NCBI RefSeq assembly: GCF_040276065.1
Contig: NZ_JBELOI010000010.1
Location: 1-64,000, forward strand
Reading direction: 5' to 3'
From: Castellaniella sp040276065
GTDB taxonomy: Bacteria; Pseudomonadota; Gammaproteobacteria; Burkholderiales; Burkholderiaceae_B
Length of the DNA: 64,000 nucleotides
The translations under genes were made by a program, and so were the position numbers. The notes beneath the pieces were generated by a model. The model ran no database searches. It was not told where the DNA came from and was given only the letters and a program-made list of their open reading frames with translations. Below, piece by piece: positions 52,978-62,941 of this stretch; position 1 is the stretch's first letter; every line of letters starts with the position of its first letter.

Positions 52978-53063
52978 GGAGCGATATTAGCCGAATCTGC
53001 GGTAAGGTTATGCCCAGCGCCCCTCCCGGCCCCCTCAAGCCCTTACGTGCCCCTGCCACCCTC

Positions 53064-55844
53064 ATGACACTGCCCCAGCGCCTCCTTGTCCTCATCGCCC
53101 TCGTCGCCCTGCCGCTCCAGCCGGCGCCACGTGCCCAGGCCACCGACGCGGGGGCCACCCCGGCCGCGCAGTCCAGCCCGGCGCCGACGCTGCCCGCCGG
53201 CATCCGCGCCGGCGTGACGGTTCAGGGGGTGACCGAGTATCAGTTGGACAATGGCCTGCGGGTGGTGCTGGCCCCGGACGCCTCGCGTCCCCAGACCACG
53301 GTGAACATGACCTACCTCGTGGGGTCGCGGCGCGAGGGGCCGGGCGAGACCGGCATGGCGCATCTGCTCGAGCACCTGATGTTCCGCGGCACTGGCGATC
53401 AGGCCGACGCGCTGGCCGAATTCTCGCGCCGGGGACTGGCGGCCAACGGCACGACCGGCCTCGATGCGACCAACTATTACGCGACCTTCGCCAGCGACCC
53501 CGACACCCTGCGCTGGTTCCTGGCCTGGCAGGCCGATGCCATGCGCCACGCGCGCGTCAGCCGCGCCGACCTGGACGCCGAGATGACCGTCGTGCGCAAT
53601 GAAATGGAACGTGGCGAGAACAGCGCTTTCGGCACCTTGCTGCAACAGACCGCCTCGGCCGCCTATATGTGGCACCCCTACGGGCGCAGCGTGATCGGCG
53701 CTCGTTCGGACGTCGAGCACGTGGACATCCCCCGCCTGCGCGCCTTCTACGACCGCTATTACCAGCCTGACAACGCCGTCCTGATCGTCGCCGGGCGCTT
53801 TGACCCCGCCCAGACCCTCGCCTGGATCGCGGCGGATTTCAGCCCGATCGCCCGCCCCGCGCGCGCCCTACCCATCGAGTACACGGTCGAGCCCGTCCAA
53901 CAGGGCGCGCGCGCGGTCACCCTGCGCCGCTCCGGCGGCAGCGCATTGGCCGTGGTGCTCTACCACATCCCGGCGGGCCCCGACCCCGAGACCACCGCCC
54001 TGTCCATCGGCACCACGATGCTCGCCGATGCGCCGTCGGGGCCGCTCTACCGCGCGCTGGTCGACGCGGGCATCGCCAGCAGCGTGTTCGGCGACGCGCG
54101 CCGCCTGGCCCAACCCGGCTACGTGGTGTTCGGCGCCCAGGTCCAGCCGGGCGCCGACGCGCAAAAGGCCCTGGCCATCCTGGAATCAACCCTCGAGGGC
54201 CGCGGCATCGATGCCCTGGACCAGGCGGCCCTGGACCGCAGCCGCACGGCATGGCTGCGGCAATGGAGACAGATCTACAACCAGCCCCCCGCCCTGGCCT
54301 CCGCCTTGTCCGACGCCTCGGGCCTGGGCGACTGGCGCCTGTTCTTCCTGCTGCGCGACCAGGTCGAGGCCCTGGACCTGGAGCAGGTCCGCTCACAGTT
54401 ACGCACCTGGCTGCTGCCCTCCAACCGTACCGCCGGGCTATACCTCCCGACCCCCGAACCGCACAACGCGCCCAGCCCGCCGACCGTGGACCTGGACGCC
54501 CTGCTTGCGCCGCTCGCGACCGGCGCCCCACGACCCGCGGTGGCCGATTTCGACACTCGCCCGCAAGCCATCGAGCAGGCGACCCTGCGCTCGACGATCG
54601 AGCAGCCCAACGGCGCCCTGCATCTCGCGCTGCTGCCCAAACCGACGCCGGGCGGACAAGTCCAAGCCGTCCTGCAGTTGCGCTTCGGTTCGGTGGAACA
54701 GCTCAGGGGCCTGGGCGTCGTGCCCGCGCTGGCCTCGGCCATGCTGCCGCGCGGCGCCCGCGGCCTGGACCGCCAGCATATCGAGGACCGGCTCAACGCC
54801 CTGGAGGCCGAGATCGACATCGACGGCAGCGCAAACACCGTGCGCGTGGATATGCGCACGACCCGCGACCACCTGCCCGACCTGATCGGGCTGGTCCTGC
54901 GCCTGCTGCGCGAGCCGGTCTTTCCAGCCGAGGAACTGGCCAAAATCCAGCGCAGCGTGGCGACCTCGACAGAGTTCGCGATGTCCGACCCGGCCTCGCT
55001 CGCGACCAACGTCCTGGAGCGCCACAGCCAGCCCTGGGGGCCAGACGATATCCGCTATACCGCCACCCCTCAGGAAACACTGGCCCGGGTCGAACACGCG
55101 ACGCGGCAGGATCTGATCGATTTCCACGAACGGTTCTACGGCGCGGGCGACGTGGCGGTATCGGCCGTGGGCGACTTCGACCCACAGGCACTCGAGGCCG
55201 CCCTGCGCGCGGGCCTCGAGGGCTGGCGCACGGCGCCCGCCTACACCCGCATCCCGCACCCCTGGTATCCGGTGCCCGCCGAGGTCTTTCACATTCCGAC
55301 ACCGGGCAAGGCCAATGCGAACTATCTGGCGGCGCTGCCGCTGAAACTGCAGGATGACGATCCGCGCTATCCGGCGCTCACGGTCGCCAACTACCTGCTG
55401 GGCGGTTCGGAGGATTCACGGCTGTGGCAGCGCATCCGGGTGCGCGACGGTCTGTCCTACAGCGTAGGCAGTGCGCTCGAGGCCTCGCCCTGGGAGCCCT
55501 CGGGCTCATGGACGATCTTTGCCAGCATGGCGCCACAGAACGCCCCGGCGCTGGAATCCGCGGTGCGCGAGACCATGAGCGCCGCGCTGCGCGACGGCTT
55601 CACGGACGAGGAGGTCCGTGCGGGCGTGCGCTCGCTGCTGAACTTCCAGCAGCTCGGCCTCTCGAGCGACCGCAGCCTGGCCGTGCGCTGGATGCATTAT
55701 CTGCGCACCGACCGCAGCTTTGCCTGGTTGATGGATTTTCAGGACAAGCTTCGGGCCCTGGATGCCGCGCACGTGAACGCCGCGCTGCGTGCCACGCTGG
55801 ACCCGGAGGGATTCAGCGTGGCGGTGGCGGCAGCCCCCGGATGA
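53064..55844 (+). CDS. M16 family zinc metalloprotease, two-domain, exported
   Basis: A 926-residue precursor with a signal peptide (MTLPQRLLVLIALVALPLQPAPRAQA). The first half holds the inverted zinc motif HLLEH (His100, Glu103, His104) with a distal Glu in the TVVRNEMERGE segment. The second half (from about 480) is the inactive M16C-like repeat of the pitrilysin fold. It therefore combines in one chain the catalytic and non-catalytic parts that some bacteria encode as two genes. It probably degrades peptides in the periplasm. ATG 53064 is chosen for the signal peptide. Confidence 0.9.
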   Translation: MTLPQRLLVLIALVALPLQPAPRAQATDAGATPAAQSSPAPTLPAGIRAGVTVQGVTEYQLDNGLRVVLAPDASRPQTTVNMTYLVGSRREGPGETGMAHLLEHLMFRGTGDQADALAEFSRRGLAANGTTGLDATNYYATFASDPDTLRWFLAWQADAMRHARVSRADLDAEMTVVRNEMERGENSAFGTLLQQTASAAYMWHPYGRSVIGARSDVEHVDIPRLRAFYDRYYQPDNAVLIVAGRFDPAQTLAWIAADFSPIARPARALPIEYTVEPVQQGARAVTLRRSGGSALAVVLYHIPAGPDPETTALSIGTTMLADAPSGPLYRALVDAGIASSVFGDARRLAQPGYVVFGAQVQPGADAQKALAILESTLEGRGIDALDQAALDRSRTAWLRQWRQIYNQPPALASALSDASGLGDWRLFFLLRDQVEALDLEQVRSQLRTWLLPSNRTAGLYLPTPEPHNAPSPPTVDLDALLAPLATGAPRPAVADFDTRPQAIEQATLRSTIEQPNGALHLALLPKPTPGGQVQAVLQLRFGSVEQLRGLGVVPALASAMLPRGARGLDRQHIEDRLNALEAEIDIDGSANTVRVDMRTTRDHLPDLIGLVLRLLREPVFPAEELAKIQRSVATSTEFAMSDPASLATNVLERHSQPWGPDDIRYTATPQETLARVEHATRQDLIDFHERFYGAGDVAVSAVGDFDPQALEAALRAGLEGWRTAPAYTRIPHPWYPVPAEVFHIPTPGKANANYLAALPLKLQDDDPRYPALTVANYLLGGSEDSRLWQRIRVRDGLSYSVGSALEASPWEPSGSWTIFASMAPQNAPALESAVRETMSAALRDGFTDEEVRAGVRSLLNFQQLGLSSDRSLAVRWMHYLRTDRSFAWLMDFQDKLRALDAAHVNAALRATLDPEGFSVAVAAAPG

Positions 55845-56969
55845 TCAGGAAAAGAAGTTCTTGACCTTGTCGGTCCAGGACTCGCTCTTGGGCGAATGAC
55901 GGTCGCCGCCGGTGCTCAGCGACGCCTCGAACTGGCGCAATAAAGCCTTTTGCTCGTCGTTCAGGCGCACCGGCGTCTCGAGCACGATGTGGCAGTACAG
56001 ATCACCCGGATAGCTCGAACGCACGCCCTTGATGCCCTTGCCGCGCAACCGGAAGGTCTTGCCGGCCTGGGTGCCCTCGGGGATGGTGATCTCGCCACGG
56101 CCCGACAGCGTCGGCACCTCGAGCGTGCCGCCCAGCGCCGCCTTGGTAAAGGGAATGGTCAGCTCGCAATGCAGGTCCTCGCCATCGCGCTGAAAGATTC
56201 CGTGCGGCTTGATGCGGATCTCGACGAAGAGATCGCCCGGCGGCCCGCCGTTCAAGCCCGGCTCGCCATTGCCCGAAGAACGGATGCGCATGCCGTCGTC
56301 GATCCCGGCCGGGATCTTGACCTGCAGGGTTTTGTTCTTGCGAATGCGACCGACGCCATCGCAATCGGCGCAGGGATCGACGATCTCCTTGCCCGAGCCA
56401 TGACAGGTCGGGCAGGTCTGCTGCACGCTGAAGAATCCCTGCTGCATGCGCACCGCGCCGTTACCGCCACAAGTGTGGCAGGTGCGCGGCGAGGTCCCGG
56501 GCTTGGCGCCGGAGCCGTGGCAAGTCTCGCACGACTCCCAGCTGGGGATGCGGATCTCGGTCTCGAAGCCGTTGGCCGCCTGCTCGAGGCTGATCTCGAG
56601 GTTGTACTTGAGATCGGCCCCGCGATAGACCTGCGGTCCGCCGCCACCGCGCCGCCCCGCCCCGAAAATCTCGCCGAAAATGTCGCCGAAGGCATCGGCA
56701 AAGCCGCCCGCGCCGCCCATGCCGGCGCCGCCCGCGGCATTGGGATCCACGCCGGCATGCCCGAAGCGGTCATAGACCGCGCGCTTTTCCTCGTCCGACA
56801 GGATCTCGTAGGCCTCTTTGGCCTCTTTGAATTTGTCCTCGGCCTCTTTGCTGTCCGGATTGCGGTCCGGATGGTATTTCATGGCCAGCTTGCGGTAGGC
56901 CTTGCGGATGTCGTCCTCTGAGGCGTTCTTGGCCACCCCGAGGATTTCATAGAAATCGCGTTTTGCCAT
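55845..56969 (-). CDS. dnaJ: Chaperone DnaJ (Hsp40)
   Basis: Co-chaperone that loads substrates on DnaK and stimulates its ATPase. The 374 residues comprise the J domain with KYHPDRNPDSKEAED, a Gly/Phe-rich stretch (FGDIFGEIFGAGRRGGGG), four zinc-binding repeats (CETCHGSG, CHTCGGNG, CPTCHGSG, CADCDGVG) and the C-terminal substrate domain. It is 95 nt downstream of dnaK with a hairpin between. Its stop is next to that of the convergent M16 gene. Confidence 0.97.
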   Translation of the reverse strand: MAKRDFYEILGVAKNASEDDIRKAYRKLAMKYHPDRNPDSKEAEDKFKEAKEAYEILSDEEKRAVYDRFGHAGVDPNAAGGAGMGGAGGFADAFGDIFGEIFGAGRRGGGGPQVYRGADLKYNLEISLEQAANGFETEIRIPSWESCETCHGSGAKPGTSPRTCHTCGGNGAVRMQQGFFSVQQTCPTCHGSGKEIVDPCADCDGVGRIRKNKTLQVKIPAGIDDGMRIRSSGNGEPGLNGGPPGDLFVEIRIKPHGIFQRDGEDLHCELTIPFTKAALGGTLEVPTLSGRGEITIPEGTQAGKTFRLRGKGIKGVRSSYPGDLYCHIVLETPVRLNDEQKALLRQFEASLSTGGDRHSPKSESWTDKVKNFFS

Positions 56970-57012
56970 TTGGTTTTACATGCCTGCGCTACGCTGCGAT
57001 AGAAGGAAAGGC

Positions 57013-57044
57013 GCCCGGCGCAGCGCCAAAGCGCCGTGCCGGGC
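57013..57044 (-). terminator. Hairpin between dnaK and dnaJ
   Basis: GCCCGGC (57013-57019) and GCCGGGC (57038-57044) pair, with further partial pairing inside. On the minus strand a T-rich stretch (CCTTTCCTTCT) follows. It may be a partial terminator or mRNA-processing site that sets the dnaK:dnaJ ratio. Confidence 0.4.
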
Positions 57045-57064
57045 CCGAACGACGGCCGCGGCGG

Positions 57065-58987
<1,923 letters not shown>

Positions 58988-59044
58988 GTTTGCAAATCCT
59001 GTCGATGATTGGATGAATGGGGTGGATATCCACCAATGACTCTA

Positions 59045-59072
59045 ATGTGGGGGTCTCCGGCACGATTTCAAG
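59045..59072 (-). promoter_or_regulatory. Heat-shock (sigma-32) promoter of dnaK
   Basis: On the minus strand CTTGAAA (59066-59072) is separated by 13 nt from CCCCACAT (59045-59052). This matches the sigma-32 consensus CTTGAAA / CCCCATNT in both elements and spacing. Confidence 0.8.
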
Positions 59073-59099
59073 CGAAACCGGCACCGGACCCGCCAGAGG

Positions 59100-59681
59100 T
59101 CAGGCGGTGCCCGCCGGGCCGGCCGAGACCATGACCAGCGCCGGACGCAGGACGCGGTCGGCGAGCAGGTAGCCCTTCTGCAGTCTCTGGGCGACGGTGC
59201 CCTGGGGATGCTCCGAGGGCACATTGGAGATCGCCTGGTGCCGGTGCGGATCGAAGGCCTCGCCGGGCTCGGGGGCGATCTCGTGCATCTGATTGCGCTC
59301 GAAGGCGCCGTTCAACTGGCGCAAAGTGGCCTCGACGCCTTCCTGCCAGGCCTGGGCGGTCTGCCCGGTCTGCGCCAGGGCGGCCTCGAGGCTGTCGCGC
59401 ACCGGAATGAGGCTCTCGGCAAAGGACTCGGTGCCGAACTTGCGGGCCTTGGCGACATCCTCCTGGGCGCGGCGCCGGACATTCTCGACCTCGGCGTGGG
59501 CGCGCAGCATCTGATCATGATACTGAGCCACCTTGGCCTCGGCGTCGGCCAGCAGGGCGGCCAGGTCCTCGCCCTCGCCGGCCGGGACGGCGCCCCCGGC
59601 GGGGGCGTCCTCCGGGCCGGACGGGCCGGGCTCGGGAATCGGATTGTCTTGGGGATCCAGGTCTTGCTCGGATGCCGACAT
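59100..59681 (-). CDS. grpE: Nucleotide exchange factor GrpE
   Basis: Homodimeric exchange factor for DnaK, 193 residues. An acidic, disordered N-terminus (MSASEQDLDPQDNP) precedes the long coiled-coil helix (residues 45-100). The C-terminal beta domain ends with HRHQAISNVPSEHPQGTVAQ and GYLLADRVLRPALVMVS, the family signature. ATG 59681 is chosen. The frame remains open upstream through the promoter region, which is not conserved. Its own sigma-32 promoter overlaps the end of the intergenic space with hemH. Confidence 0.96.
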   Translation of the reverse strand: MSASEQDLDPQDNPIPEPGPSGPEDAPAGGAVPAGEGEDLAALLADAEAKVAQYHDQMLRAHAEVENVRRRAQEDVAKARKFGTESFAESLIPVRDSLEAALAQTGQTAQAWQEGVEATLRQLNGAFERNQMHEIAPEPGEAFDPHRHQAISNVPSEHPQGTVAQRLQKGYLLADRVLRPALVMVSAGPAGTA

Positions 59682-59735
59682 ACGGGGGTCTCCACTACGG
59701 ATGAAATTATTGGGGATGAAAAACGATGAGATGTC

Positions 59736-59763
59736 ACTTGGGGGCGGTGCCGCCGATTTCAAG
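59736..59763 (-). promoter_or_regulatory. Heat-shock (sigma-32) promoter of grpE
   Basis: On the minus strand CTTGAAA (59757-59763) is 13 nt from CCCCAAGT (59736-59743), with the same spacing as the dnaK promoter. It lies 55-82 nt before the grpE ATG and 7 nt after the hemH stop. Confidence 0.75.
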
Positions 59764-59769
59764 GCCCCC

Positions 59770-60816
59770 TCAAGCCCAGCCGCCCAGATCGCGCGCGATC
59801 AGGCCCGCATAGCCCCGCGCCCAGCCCGGCGCCGCGTTCAGACAGGGCACGTAGCGGAATTGCCCACCGCCCGCGCCGAGAAAGGCCTCGCGACACTGCA
59901 TATCGATTTCCTCGAGGGTCTCCAGGCAGTCGGCCAGGAAGCCCGGACACATCACGTCGACCGTGCCCACCCCCTCGCGCGCCCAATCCCGCAAGGTGGG
60001 CAGCGTATAGGGCTGCAACCAGGGCGCGGCGCCGAAACGGCTCTGGAAGGCCACGTGCAGGCGGGCGCCGTCGGCGCCCAGTCGCTCGCGCAAGGCGCGG
60101 GCGGTGGTCATGCATTCGCGGAAATAGGGGTCGCCCCGGCGCACCGAGGCCTCGGGCAGGCCATGAAAGCTCAGCAGCACGCGGTCGGGAACGCCGGCGG
60201 CCGCCCAATGCGTCCGCAGGGCCTCCAGCAGCGCCTCGATATAGGCCGGATCCCGGGGAAACGAGGCCATGAAACGCAGCGCCGGCTGGCGGCGCAGTCG
60301 CGCGGCGTAAGCGCACACCGCATCGACCGCGGTCGCCATCGTGCTGGCGGCGTACTGTGGATACATGGGCGCCACCAGGATGCGGCCGCAGCCCTCCGCG
60401 CGCAGGGCGTCGACACCCGCGGGGATCGAGGGATTTCCATAGCGCATCGCCAGGCGCACGCGCGCGTCGAGGCCGCGCCCGGCCAGGTCCGCGGCCACCG
60501 CATCGGCCAGGTCGCGGCTGTACACCAGCAGCGGCGAACCGCGCTCGAACCAGATCTCGCGGTACTTCGGCGCCACGGCCGCCGGGCGCCGGGTAAGCAC
60601 GAACAGGCGCAGGATCACCTGCCACAGCGCGGCCGGCAGCTCGACCACGCGGGGGTCCGACAGGAACTCGCCCAGGTAGCGGCGCACCGCCGCGGGCGTC
60701 GGCTCGTCGGGCGTGCCGAGGTTGATCAGCAAGACGCCCAGCGGGCCGGGCCCCGCATCGGGGGCATCGAGATCCAAGGCGGTGGGATCCGGGAGTTCGG
60801 GCAGGAAACGGGACAT
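59770..60816 (-). CDS. hemH: Ferrochelatase
   Basis: Last enzyme of haem synthesis, inserting Fe(II) into protoporphyrin IX. The 348-residue protein has LLINLGTPDEPT near the start and the metal-site segment LSFHGLPEASVRRGDPY with its His. The family segment CPGFLADCLETLEEI contains the acidic residues of the metal path. It is encoded 54 nt after hrcA on the same strand and before the grpE heat-shock promoter, an order also seen in related betaproteobacteria. Confidence 0.96.
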   Translation of the reverse strand: MSRFLPELPDPTALDLDAPDAGPGPLGVLLINLGTPDEPTPAAVRRYLGEFLSDPRVVELPAALWQVILRLFVLTRRPAAVAPKYREIWFERGSPLLVYSRDLADAVAADLAGRGLDARVRLAMRYGNPSIPAGVDALRAEGCGRILVAPMYPQYAASTMATAVDAVCAYAARLRRQPALRFMASFPRDPAYIEALLEALRTHWAAAGVPDRVLLSFHGLPEASVRRGDPYFRECMTTARALRERLGADGARLHVAFQSRFGAAPWLQPYTLPTLRDWAREGVGTVDVMCPGFLADCLETLEEIDMQCREAFLGAGGGQFRYVPCLNAAPGWARGYAGLIARDLGGWA

Positions 60817-60870
60817 GTGAATGGATGGCGGAAACGAGGGGTCTATCGAGGTGCGGGGGGCCCAGCGCCC

Positions 60871-61884
60871 TCAGGAGGCCGAATGGCCAAGGGCGTTTGA
60901 GAGCATGCGGGCGGTGAGATCGACGATGGGGATGACGCGCTCGTAGGCCATGCGCGAGGGGCCGATCACCCCCAGCGTGCCGATGACCTTGCCGTCCACG
61001 CCGTAGGGCGCGGTGATGACCGAGACATCCTCGAGAGGCACCAGTCGCGAGTCGCCTCCGATATAGATCTGCACCCCCTGGGCATGGCTGGAGACATCGA
61101 GCAGATGCAGCAGGTCGGTCTTTTGCTCGAACAGGGCGAACAGGCGCCGCAGGCGGTCCATGTCGGCGGTCATCTCGGAGATCCCGAGCAGCTTTCCCTC
61201 GCCCGAGATCACCACCGCCTCGTCGTCGGACGTCTCGGTGCTGGTGCCCGCCTCGACCGCCGCCTGCATCAGCCGGGAGATGTCGGTCCGCAGGGACGAG
61301 AGCTCGCCGGCCAGCGCCCGGCGCACCTCGTGGAAAGATCGCCCCGAGAAATTCCGGTTGAAGAAATTACTGGCCTCGAGCAGTTCGACCTCGGTGTACT
61401 CGCGAGTCACGAACAAGATGCGATTCTGGACATCGCCCTCGGGCGTGACAATGATCAGCAGGACGCGCCGGTCGGACAGCCGGATGAACTCGATGTGGCG
61501 AAACACCTGCGAGCGCTTGGGGGTCAGCACCACGCCCGCGAACTGCGACAGGTTCGACAACAGCGAGGCGGCCGCGGCCACCGCCCGGCCGGGCTCGGCC
61601 GCCGGCAGGAATTCCTGCATGCGCTCCGCCGAGCCAGCCTCGTAGGGCTGCACCGTCAACAAGGTATCGACAAACATCCGGTAGCCCAGCGGCGTGGGCA
61701 CGCGCCCCGCCGAGGTGTGGGGGCTGTGGATCAGACCCAGGTCCTCGAGATCGGCCATCACATTGCGGATGGTCGCCGGCGACAGATCGAACATCTTTGA
61801 AAGCGTGCGCGAGCCCACCGGCTGTCCATCGTCGATGTAGCGTTCGATCAGCGCCTTGAGCAGCGCCTTGGCTCTGTCATCCAT
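60871..61884 (-). CDS. hrcA: Heat-inducible transcription repressor HrcA
   Basis: Repressor of class I heat-shock genes that binds CIRCE elements and is folded by GroEL. The 337 residues have an N-terminal winged helix (PVGSRTLSKMFDLSPATIRNVMADLEDLGLI) and a GAF-like core ending in GVIGPSRMAYERVIPIVDLTARMLSNAL. No CIRCE element is visible before hrcA, grpE or dnaK here, so its targets (probably groESL) lie outside the window. It is divergent from nadK. Confidence 0.96.
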   Translation of the reverse strand: MDDRAKALLKALIERYIDDGQPVGSRTLSKMFDLSPATIRNVMADLEDLGLIHSPHTSAGRVPTPLGYRMFVDTLLTVQPYEAGSAERMQEFLPAAEPGRAVAAAASLLSNLSQFAGVVLTPKRSQVFRHIEFIRLSDRRVLLIIVTPEGDVQNRILFVTREYTEVELLEASNFFNRNFSGRSFHEVRRALAGELSSLRTDISRLMQAAVEAGTSTETSDDEAVVISGEGKLLGISEMTADMDRLRRLFALFEQKTDLLHLLDVSSHAQGVQIYIGGDSRLVPLEDVSVITAPYGVDGKVIGTLGVIGPSRMAYERVIPIVDLTARMLSNALGHSAS

Positions 61885-61950
61885 GTGCCGTCCCAGTACC
61901 GGGAGGCTCGTCCTGCGGCATCTACCGCAGCGCAGCGCCGAGCATCCCCC

Positions 61951-61956
61951 TATAAT
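61951..61956 (+). promoter_or_regulatory. Possible -10 box of nadK
   Basis: A perfect TATAAT lies 48 nt before the nadK ATG in the hrcA/nadK divergent gap. No good -35 is seen at 16-18 nt, so the promoter is weak or activator-dependent. Confidence 0.4.
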
Positions 61957-62003
61957 CGGATTCTGCCCCTATTATTCCATTAATCGGCGAGGTATTCCGT
62001 CCC

Positions 62004-62927
62004 ATGCACTTCAAAACCGTGGCCATCGTGGGCCGATACCAGGATAGCGGCCTCGATGCGCCGCTGCGCCGGCTCGCCGGCACCCTGCGCCACGCGGGCT
62101 GCGACGTGCTGATCGAGGCGGATACCGGCCGCAACACCGGTATCGCGGAATACCCCCTGGCCTCATTCGAGGACATCGGCCAGCGCGCCGACCTGGCCAT
62201 CATCATGGGGGGCGACGGCACCATGCTGGGCGCCGCCCGGCGCCTGGCCACCAGCGGCGTCTCCATGATCGGCATCAACCACGGCCGCTTGGGCTTCATC
62301 ACCGACATTCCCCTGGGCAGCGCCGACGAGGCCATCGCCAGCATCCTCAATGGCGGCTACGAGCTCGACGAACGCATCCTGCTCGAAGGCCGCGTCATGC
62401 GCGGCGCCGAGCAGATGTATTCCGGGCTGGCGCTCAACGACGTCATCATCAACCGCGCCGGACGCGGCGGCATGATCGAGCTGCGCGTCCAGTTCAACGG
62501 CGCCTTCATGTACAGCCAGCGCGCCGACGGCCTGATCATCGCCACACCCACCGGCTCCACCGCCTATGCCCTGTCGGCCAACGGCCCCATTCTGCATCCG
62601 CAGGTCAAGGCCCTGGTGCTGGTGCCGGTCGCTCCCCAGACCTTGTCCAACCGCCCGATCGCCCTGCCCGAGGACGGCGTGCTGAATATCACCATCCGGG
62701 CCCTGGGCCGGGTCGAGTCGGGCGCCAGTATCCACTTCGACATGCAGACCTGGTCCAACTGCCAAGAAGGCGACCGCATCGACGTGCGCCGCAGCCCCCA
62801 TCGCGTGCGCTTCCTGCACCCGACCGGCTACAGCTATTTCGCCACCCTGCGCAGCAAACTCAACTGGAACCGCATGCTGCACCCCTGGGGCGACCCCGAT
62901 GCGGACGCCGACACGGACACCGACTGA
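62004..62927 (+). CDS. nadK: NAD kinase
   Basis: Cytoplasmic enzyme that phosphorylates NAD to NADP. The 307 residues are typical. The catalytic GGDGTMLGAAR motif is at about 69-79, LNDVIINRAGRGGMIELRV follows, and the Gly-rich TPTGSTAYALSANGPI substrate loop lies at about 185. An acidic tail (DADADTDTD) closes the protein. It is followed 14 nt later by recN, a common pairing, and is divergent from hrcA. Confidence 0.96.
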   Translation: MHFKTVAIVGRYQDSGLDAPLRRLAGTLRHAGCDVLIEADTGRNTGIAEYPLASFEDIGQRADLAIIMGGDGTMLGAARRLATSGVSMIGINHGRLGFITDIPLGSADEAIASILNGGYELDERILLEGRVMRGAEQMYSGLALNDVIINRAGRGGMIELRVQFNGAFMYSQRADGLIIATPTGSTAYALSANGPILHPQVKALVLVPVAPQTLSNRPIALPEDGVLNITIRALGRVESGASIHFDMQTWSNCQEGDRIDVRRSPHRVRFLHPTGYSYFATLRSKLNWNRMLHPWGDPDADADTDTD

Positions 62928-62941
62928 GACCGGTCCATGCC

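Noticed and set aside
58988..62003. CIRCE element for HrcA upstream of dnaK, grpE or hrcA
   Set aside because: I looked for the GCACTC-N9-GAGTGC core in these gaps and found none.
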